NCBI GenBank assembly: GCA_017302015.1
Contig: JAFLEE010000129.1
Span: 1 to 10,355 of the forward strand
Reading direction: 5' to 3'
DNA length: 10,355 bases
Origin: Spirochaetota bacterium
GTDB taxonomy: Bacteria; Spirochaetota; UBA12135; COTS27; JAFLEE01
Part shown: positions 5,518 to 10,355 of the stretch, piece after piece
Numbering within the stretch: the stretch's first letter is position 1
Layout: every line of letters begins with the position of its first letter
Notes under the pieces: generated by a model
The model's input: only the letters and a program-made list of their open reading frames with translations
The model's database searches: none
What the model was told of the DNA's origin: nothing
Position numbers and translations under genes: made by a program

Positions 5518-7551
5518 ATGGCTGCCAAAGCGAAAAAATCCAGTTCCAAGAAAATCAAATCCAGTTCTTCTGTCAAAAAGAAGCCCATTAAGGCAATCAA
5601 AATTTCCAAAATCCAGTCGAAATACGAAAAAGTCAATAAATATTTACTTTCCAATAAAATATGGATCAAAGATAACCCGGCCATCTCCCCGGACCATGTC
5701 CTCGACCAAGCGGCCCTTTGGACGCAAGTCGTCAAAAATAGCGATGGGCTCATGCCCCTCATGGCGGGCCAGCGCTCCGGCGAGATGAATGTCCGCTTGG
5801 GCGAACTCCTGTTCTACCCCTGTTCCCGCATCAGCCTGCGCGATCGGGTGTGGTACCTGGTGGAGAACGCGCAAAACGGCGACGTAGGCTTCGTGTCCTG
5901 GAACGAGGACCAGCGCAGCCGGGAAGAGCGGTTCATCGGCGTCCAGTCCAATGGCCAGGGGCTCCTCATGATCCCCCTGATTTGGGAGAACCTCGCCCGG
6001 CTCAAGAACGGCCTCTACCTCGAAGACCCCGAGACCACCGTGTTCCCCCGCGCCGCGGCCTCCCTCGAGAAATCGAGCCTCGGCGTGGGCGCCCGCTTCA
6101 CGACCCTCCACTGGCCCACCGTGGCGTGGACGATGACGATCCTCGGCATCCCCATCACGGCCAACCAGAACTCCATCCCCCGGGAACTCGTCTACGATCC
6201 CCTGGCGATGCTCGGCGGCAAACTCGCCAAGGTGCCGTTCCCGTTCATCGGCACCAGCGTGCCCGAGGGCCACCAGGGGCAATCGGTTCAGGGCATGACC
6301 ATCGCCCAGATCGTGACCTTTCTCAAACTCGGCTTCCACCTGCGGCGCATCGCCTACGGCTTCAACGCCGACCACCAGCCCGTGGGCGGCCGCTTCGATG
6401 CGGTGGAGGACGAACTCGTCTCCGGCAGCCTCTTCGCCTCATACGTCACCTACGACTTAAGCCCCGAACTCGCGGACGCGGTGCGCATCGACGATCCCGA
6501 GAAGGCGCGCAAGGCGGCGGAGAAGGCGGCCGACAAGGCCCAACTCGCCAAGGTCGCCAAGCGCTGCGCCGAGGCGGGCATCCTCTTCTCCGAGGGCGAG
6601 ATGCATAGCCTCGTGGCCTTCATCGCCCCCGCGCTGAAGAAACTCAAGAAGCGCGACGACAAGATGGTGGCCCTGCGGGAGAAGACCTTCTCCCACCCCG
6701 AGGCCCGCAAGTTCTGGCGCGAACTCTCCATCGACGAGATCCCCGGCGAGACGACCCCCGAGACGCTCGGCGTGACCCTCGCCCTCGCCGAGGCCATGGG
6801 CATGGCGTTCCAGTACGTGGCGCCCAATATCGGCTTCCAGAAGAACATGCCCTACGGCGACAGCATGGAGCTCGAGCAGAAGGTCTCCCGCCTCTACGCC
6901 ATCATGAAGCGCTGGAACGTCTCCTTCGGCTTCCATTCCGGCAGCGGCAAATCGGCCGAGAACTACCAGATCTGCGGCCGCATGACCGGCAACCAACTCG
7001 AGATCAAGACCTCGGGCCGCTACACCTACGAGATGGGGCGGGCCCTCTCCCTTTCCGGCCAGGCCGCCGACCAGGCGCTGTGGAAGGAATGGTACGCCTT
7101 CTGCAAGGACCTCGCCGTCGAGGGCGCCTTCGCCAAGAACGACGTGCAGCGCAATATGGCGCGCCTCTTCCTCGAGCGGACCTTCCGCGACGAGAAACTC
7201 GACGCGCTGCTCCACTTCAAGGACAAGCGCAGCCTCGCCAAATCCCTCGACGCCCTCAAGCCGTCCCCCGACCACGCCTTCTGGTTCGAGTACAATTTCC
7301 TCTTCGTGCTCGCCGGCGGCGGTTCCCCCAAGAACCTCGGCGACCACGGCCCGGCCGGTTACAAGCAGCGGCGGCGCTTCTACGCCGTGAGCGAAGAGAC
7401 CAAACTCCTCTATTCGCGTGGCGTCTGCCGCTACCTGATCTACCTCGCCGAGAACACGGGCATCGTCTCCACGGCCCGCTGCAACGAGGCGCGGGGACGC
7501 GTCGATAAACTGACCTCCTACGCCGAACTCCTTCGCGACATCGCCCCCTAA
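5518..7551 (+). CDS. Large protein resembling the tagaturonate epimerase (UxaE) family
   Basis: The 677-residue product looks, from remembered family features, like a distant UxaE/tagaturonate epimerase relative, a metal-dependent sugar-acid epimerase family; a search is needed. Points in favour: SLGVGARF (187-194) followed by NQNSIPREL (216-224), like the family's GDR(F/L)G and QSIREL segments; GFNADHQP (281-288), a likely metal site; and FHSGSGKSAENYQICGRMTG (472-491), like SGSDKF...GR.TG, followed by an IKTSGR stretch (496-501). Asp of the remembered SGSDKF is Gly here, so activity may differ. The first ~35 residues are Lys/Ser rich and probably disordered, and this stretch is markedly richer in A and T than the rest. 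An alanine/lysine-rich helical insert lies at about 325-350. ATG 5518 has AGGAG eight bases upstream. The frame is open further upstream, across the divergent ATPase gene, but only as a shadow. Confidence 0.75.
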   Translation: MAAKAKKSSSKKIKSSSSVKKKPIKAIKISKIQSKYEKVNKYLLSNKIWIKDNPAISPDHVLDQAALWTQVVKNSDGLMPLMAGQRSGEMNVRLGELLFYPCSRISLRDRVWYLVENAQNGDVGFVSWNEDQRSREERFIGVQSNGQGLLMIPLIWENLARLKNGLYLEDPETTVFPRAAASLEKSSLGVGARFTTLHWPTVAWTMTILGIPITANQNSIPRELVYDPLAMLGGKLAKVPFPFIGTSVPEGHQGQSVQGMTIAQIVTFLKLGFHLRRIAYGFNADHQPVGGRFDAVEDELVSGSLFASYVTYDLSPELADAVRIDDPEKARKAAEKAADKAQLAKVAKRCAEAGILFSEGEMHSLVAFIAPALKKLKKRDDKMVALREKTFSHPEARKFWRELSIDEIPGETTPETLGVTLALAEAMGMAFQYVAPNIGFQKNMPYGDSMELEQKVSRLYAIMKRWNVSFGFHSGSGKSAENYQICGRMTGNQLEIKTSGRYTYEMGRALSLSGQAADQALWKEWYAFCKDLAVEGAFAKNDVQRNMARLFLERTFRDEKLDALLHFKDKRSLAKSLDALKPSPDHAFWFEYNFLFVLAGGGSPKNLGDHGPAGYKQRRRFYAVSEETKLLYSRGVCRYLIYLAENTGIVSTARCNEARGRVDKLTSYAELLRDIAP

Positions 7552-7560
7552 GGGGCTTTT
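7543..7560 (+). terminator. Terminator overlapping the epimerase-like stop codon
   Basis: GCCCC (7543-7547) pairs with GGGGC (7552-7556) around a CTAA loop, followed by TTTT (7557-7560). The TAA stop codon (7549-7551) is in the loop. The stem is only 5 bp, so it is probably weak alone and backed up by the next hairpin. Confidence 0.55.
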
Positions 7561-7572
7561 CGGGCGCGCCGG

Positions 7573-7607
7573 GGCCCTCCCGGTCGCTCCTTCGGGGGGC
7601 CTTTTTT
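7573..7607 (+). terminator. Intrinsic terminator whose U-tract holds a start codon
   Basis: GGCCCTCC (7573-7580) pairs with GGGGGGCC (7594-7601), 8 bp with one G-U pair and a 13-base loop, followed by six T (7602-7607). This is a clear intrinsic terminator. The TTG start codon of the amidotransferase is 7606-7608, so its first two bases are the last two of the T-run, and the only purine-rich ribosome-site candidate is the G-run in the 3' arm. Confidence 0.75.
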
Positions 7608-8460
7608 GTGTGAACTCATGGCCTTCAGCGCCCCGAAGCCGGTGGCCCTCGCGCGGCCCGTCGGCGGTCTCCTAGCCCTCGAGGCTTTCCGGGCGCGGAG
7701 CGCGGAAAATCCGGATGGGTGGGGGATGGCGCTCTGGGAGGGCCGCGGGGCCCGCATCTTCAAGGAACCCGTCTCCGCGGAAAAAAGCGCCCTCTACGGC
7801 TATCTCGCCGGGATGGAGGGCCTGCTTTCCCCGGTCTGGCTCGTGCATGTCCGAGAAACCAGCGTCGGGGGGAATACCAGCGATAATACCCACCCTTTCG
7901 TTCGGGAGTGGATGGGGCGGGAGTACGCCTTCGCCCATAACGGCACACTCAAGGATTATCCCCGCCACGAACTCGGCCCGCGTTTTCATGCGGCCGGGGC
8001 CACCGATTCGGAGTGGGCCTTCTGCCGGCTTATGGGAAGGATGACAGGAAGTCATTACTCGGACGGCGCCGCAGGAGGCGGCAAAAAGCCGTCCGACAGG
8101 ATGACAGGAAGTCACAAATCGGTCGCCGCGCCAGGAGGGCGCAATCAGGCGACCGAAGGGATAACGGAAGCATTCCCCCGCCTTCCATGCGGAGAAAGTT
8201 TCATGGAGGCGGAAGGCGCCGCGGAACGATTCGAGGCCCTCTGCCGCGAGATCGACGGGTGGGGTAGGTTCAACGCGCTTTTTTCCGACGGTCGCACCCT
8301 CTGGGTCTACCGGGACCTCGAAGGCTATAAGGGCCTCTCTTGGCGGCCCACGGAAGCGGGGACCCTCATCGCGAGCACCCCCCTCGACGGGGGGCCTTGG
8401 GCGCCCCTGGAACCGGGGCGGCTCGCCCAGTTCCGGGATGGGGAAAAAATAGGCGGATGA
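7606..8460 (+). CDS. Class II glutamine amidotransferase (YafJ-like)
   Basis: An N-terminal nucleophile amidotransferase domain, which releases ammonia from glutamine; YafJ-like members have no fused synthase and their acceptor is generally unknown. The 284-residue product begins MCEL, with Cys2 as nucleophile once the initiator is removed. Other family marks are PDGWG (36-40), HVRET (81-85), the AFAHNGT segment (108-114) with Asn112-Gly113, and GATDSE (131-136). TTG at 7606 is needed to place Cys at position 2; the only nearby ATG (7618) would lose it. Residues 145-204 are three in-frame tandem ~20-residue units (RMTGSH at 145 and 165) that look foreign to the family; the fold resumes at AAERFEALCREIDGWGRFNALFSDG. 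The gene follows a terminator closely and ends 34 bases before the convergent GlnE-like gene. Confidence 0.88.
   Translation: MCELMAFSAPKPVALARPVGGLLALEAFRARSAENPDGWGMALWEGRGARIFKEPVSAEKSALYGYLAGMEGLLSPVWLVHVRETSVGGNTSDNTHPFVREWMGREYAFAHNGTLKDYPRHELGPRFHAAGATDSEWAFCRLMGRMTGSHYSDGAAGGGKKPSDRMTGSHKSVAAPGGRNQATEGITEAFPRLPCGESFMEAEGAAERFEALCREIDGWGRFNALFSDGRTLWVYRDLEGYKGLSWRPTEAGTLIASTPLDGGPWAPLEPGRLAQFRDGEKIGG
8038..8097 (+). repeat. Structured repeat unit 1, inside the amidotransferase gene
   Basis: The header AGGATGACAGGAAGTCA (8038-8054) contains a hairpin TGAC-AGGAA-GTCA. After TTAC comes a nested hairpin: outer arms TCGGACGGC (8059-8067) and GCCGTCCGA (8088-8096), inner arms GCCGC (8068-8072) and GCGGC (8078-8082), loop AGGAG (8073-8077), and a 3'-side bulge AAAAA (8083-8087). 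Length is 60, exactly 20 codons, in frame. Confidence 0.85.
8098..8157 (+). repeat. Structured repeat unit 2 with compensatory stem changes
   Basis: Same 17-base header (8098-8114), same spacing and same AGGAG loop (8133-8137), but other stems: outer TCGGTCGCC (8119-8127) with GGCGACCGA (8148-8156), inner GCGCC (8128-8132) with GGCGC (8138-8142), bulge AATCA (8143-8147). Every base that differs from unit 1 in one arm is matched by its partner in the other arm. Confidence 0.85.
8158..8218 (+). repeat. Degenerate third repeat unit
   Basis: A diverged header, GGGATAACGGAAGCA (8158-8172), is followed at the same offset by an outer stem CGCCTTCC (8179-8186) with GGAAGGCG (8211-8218), again a different sequence that pairs perfectly. 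The centre contains CATG...CATG (8186-8189 and 8202-8205, sharing one base with the outer arm) around CGGAGAAAGTTT. The AGGAG loop is reduced to CGGAG. This unit is older or more eroded than the other two. Confidence 0.6.
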
Positions 8461-8494
8461 GGGGCGCCTCGCTCTCCGCTTGGAACGTGGCCGA

Positions 8495-10355
8495 TCAACC
8501 GGGCTTCGAGCGGGTCATCTCCTCGAAGATGGCGTGGCTTTCCTTCATCCGCTCGGCGATCTCATCCCAGAGCGGCTGGCCCTTGGCGACCGGGCGCAGG
8601 GCGGCCATGCGCCGCTCCAAGTAGCGGAACTCCAAGCTCGTGGCGTCGGGGAGGATGAGGTCTTTGGCGTGGCCCCGAACGATGCGCAGGGCGTCGATGA
8701 GGTCGCGCAGGAACCGGTAATGGCTTCCGAGGGTGCGGGCCGTCTGGGGGGAGAGGATCCCCAGGTCGCGCAGGGTGCGCATGGCTTCGTGGAGGTTCGG
8801 GGTGTGGCGGCCCCGCATGGTGGCGCCCGCGCGCATCTGGGCGCATTGCACCGCATATTCCAGGTCGACGAGGCCCCCCGCGCTGTATTTCACGTTGGTC
8901 TTGCCGGGCAAAACGAGTTCCTTCATCTGGCGTGAGCGGAGGCGGCGCATTTCGGTGAGGTCGTAGGGGGTCGGGTCGTAGACGAAATCGAGGAAGCGGT
9001 CGAGCCCCCGGGAAAGGAGCGAGGGGTCGCCGGCGATGGGCCTTACGCGGGTGCAGGCCTGGCGCTCGAACGACGCCGCCTCGCCCCCGCAGCGGTAATA
9101 GGTGGCCAGGCGCGGGTAGGGGACGGCCAGGGGCCCCTTCTCGCCGTCGGGGCGCAGGCGGAGATCCATCTCGAAGATGCCGGGTCGTGGGCTGGGCAGG
9201 CGATCCAGCAGGGTGCGCACGGCGCGGCTTACCGCGAAGCCGCTGGCGTCTTCGCCCTCGTAGACGAGGATGAACTCGATGTCCGAGGCGTAGCCCAATT
9301 CGCGGCCGCCCCATTTGCCGAAGGCGAAGAGGGCCCAGGCAACGCCGCGGGCGCCGGGTTCGGCGTACAACGCGGTCTCCATCGCCCCGGCGACGAAGAG
9401 GTCGGCGAGGTCGGCGAGGGCCGACGAGAAGCCGATGAAGTCGGCCCCGTTCTCCTCGAGGTGGCGGATATCGATGCGGAACATCTCCTCGTCCCGGAAG
9501 GCGGCGAGGGCCTGGAAGCGCTCCTCGGAGGCGTCGGGCGCCAAGGGCCCGAGCTTCTCCGCCAGGCGCGCTTCCATGGCGGCGCGCTCCACGGAGACCC
9601 CGCGGCCCGTCTGGAGCAGGACGGGGAGGAGCCGGTCGGGGCTGCGGCGGAAGAGGTCTTCCCAGAGGCTCGCGCTGGAGCCCAGGATGCGGGCCAGGCT
9701 CTGGAGGGTCGCGGGCTCCTCCACCCGGACATCGCGGCTTTGGGCGATGGAGAGCAGTTCGCCCAATTGGCGCAGGGCGAGTTCGGGATCGGGGGCGAGG
9801 GGGAGGTAGCCGGCGAAATCGCGGATGAGGGTGATCGTGAGGAGGAGTTCGTCGAGGCGGTAGCCGGCCTCGACCTTGGCCCCCTTCTGGGTGGTGAGGA
9901 AGAGCCGGTCGCGCACCAGGGACTCGCGGGTTTCGATTCGGATCTTCCACAGGCTATAGCCGCGCTCTGCGAGGATGTGGGTGAACTCGAAGAGGAACAT
10001 GAAGGCGTCGGGGCCCTCGATGTCGAGGACGGTGTACTGGCGGTCGGATTCGTTGTCGATGGCGATGCGCAGCCCGCTGAAATCGGGGGCGTCCCGGCCG
10101 GTCTGGCGCAGGCGCTCCAGGGCGCGGAGTTCGATCTCGCGGTTGGCCTCATCGCCGCGCTCGGAGTAGAGGAGGGCGAGGAAATGCCCCAATTCCCGCC
10201 GCATGGCCTCGAGGTCGGGCGGCCCCGACGAGGCGACGTTCTCCACGAGCAGGGTGGTGAGCACGGGGTTGCGGGCGGCGAGGCCGGTGGCGGCCTCGGG
10301 CGGCCGCGTGAAGATGCCCTGGCGGCGGTAGAGGGCCTCGGCGGCGCGCGCCGGG
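8495..10355 (-). CDS. GlnE-like glutamine synthetase adenylyltransferase with ACT domain (5' end missing)
   Basis: GlnE-type enzymes transfer AMP to, or remove it from, glutamine synthetase. The visible 619 residues run off the right edge without a start. In visible numbering: an N-terminal helical part; an ACT-like domain (about 105-160, starting at DRQYTVLDIEGPDAF), similar to those of GlnD; a helical linker; the nucleotidyltransferase motif FGKWGGRELGYASDIEF (345-361); MDLRLRPDGEKGP (396-408) with a following AGD; and KYSAGGLVDLEYAVQ (489-503), the GlnE signature after the active site. The motif reads SDIE where classical GlnE has SDxD, so one metal-binding Asp is Glu. Only one transferase half is seen, against two in the 946-residue E. 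coli enzyme; a second could lie upstream. It converges with the amidotransferase gene. GlnE superfamily is likely; true substrate unproven. Confidence 0.82.
   Translation of the reverse strand, partial: PARAAEALYRRQGIFTRPPEAATGLAARNPVLTTLLVENVASSGPPDLEAMRRELGHFLALLYSERGDEANREIELRALERLRQTGRDAPDFSGLRIAIDNESDRQYTVLDIEGPDAFMFLFEFTHILAERGYSLWKIRIETRESLVRDRLFLTTQKGAKVEAGYRLDELLLTITLIRDFAGYLPLAPDPELALRQLGELLSIAQSRDVRVEEPATLQSLARILGSSASLWEDLFRRSPDRLLPVLLQTGRGVSVERAAMEARLAEKLGPLAPDASEERFQALAAFRDEEMFRIDIRHLEENGADFIGFSSALADLADLFVAGAMETALYAEPGARGVAWALFAFGKWGGRELGYASDIEFILVYEGEDASGFAVSRAVRTLLDRLPSPRPGIFEMDLRLRPDGEKGPLAVPYPRLATYYRCGGEAASFERQACTRVRPIAGDPSLLSRGLDRFLDFVYDPTPYDLTEMRRLRSRQMKELVLPGKTNVKYSAGGLVDLEYAVQCAQMRAGATMRGRHTPNLHEAMRTLRDLGILSPQTARTLGSHYRFLRDLIDALRIVRGHAKDLILPDATSLEFRYLERRMAALRPVAKGQPLWDEIAERMKESHAIFEEMTRSKPG

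Noticed and set aside
4290-5591. 433-codon plus-strand open frame opposite the ATPase gene
   Set aside because: The minus strand encodes clear Walker motifs here; the plus frame has no domain and is a codon-bias shadow.
5364-5762. N-terminal extension of the ATPase to 5762 or 5519
   Set aside because: It would overlap the neighbour's coding region or its promoter, and the translated residues look unrelated to the ATPase family.
7672-8115. Minus-strand small protein across the repeat array
   Set aside because: It is antisense to an amidotransferase with intact catalytic motifs and includes only repeat-derived residues and shadow sequence.
8038-8218. CRISPR array
   Set aside because: Units are tandem 60-mers with no unique spacers of constant size; the variable parts are self-complementary stems, and no cas genes are near.
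8461-8494. Bidirectional terminator between the convergent amidotransferase and GlnE-like genes
   Set aside because: The 34-base gap shows no convincing stem with a T-run on either strand.

Overview
This is a GC-rich bacterial chromosomal window carrying nine protein genes (eight complete, one cut by the right edge). I see no rRNA, tRNA, insertion sequence or CRISPR array. CsrA, a STAS anti-sigma antagonist, a MoxR/DUF58 module, PyrE and a GlnE-type adenylyltransferase point to a diderm-type bacterium. The lineage cannot be fixed from sequence alone: the large sugar-acid-epimerase-like protein, the ACT-containing GlnE relative and several genes without clear Shine-Dalgarno sites suggest a less studied, high-GC phylum. 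That placement is inference.

Layout. 1-94: non-coding, two nested or adjacent inverted repeats. 95-812, plus strand: csrA with a perfect TATAAT box so close to its ATG that the mRNA should be leaderless, then a STAS-domain anti-sigma factor antagonist with its own candidate promoter over the csrA stop codon. 873-4120, plus strand: a tight run of a membrane-anchored BatD-like small protein, MoxR AAA+ ATPase, DUF58/vWA protein and pyrE. 4121-4214: convergent spacer. 4215-5363, minus strand: an ORC/Cdc6-like (STAND-like) AAA ATPase. 5364-5517: divergent control region with two candidate promoters and stacked palindromes. 5518-7551, plus strand: a 677-residue protein resembling the tagaturonate epimerase (UxaE) family. 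7543-7607: two tandem terminator-like hairpins. 7606-8460, plus strand: a class II glutamine amidotransferase (YafJ-like) whose TTG start lies inside the U-tract of the second terminator, and whose middle is interrupted in frame by three tandem ~60-bp units that each encode nested hairpins. 8495-10355, minus strand: GlnE-like adenylyltransferase with an upstream ACT domain, N-terminus beyond the window.

How the genes may work together. csrA and the STAS gene are regulators (post-transcriptional and partner-switching). The MoxR/DUF58/BatD-like set is a chaperone-type module acting at the membrane; pyrE (UMP synthesis) seems simply to ride downstream. The amidotransferase and GlnE-like genes converge and both touch glutamine metabolism, but no functional link is shown.

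The most unusual element is the repeat array inside the amidotransferase gene. Three units keep the same fold while their stems differ by compensatory base changes, and the plus-strand loops present GGA, the core of a CsrA site, in a genome with csrA nearby. The second candidate novelty is the divergent ATPase/epimerase-like pair sharing a palindrome-rich control region.
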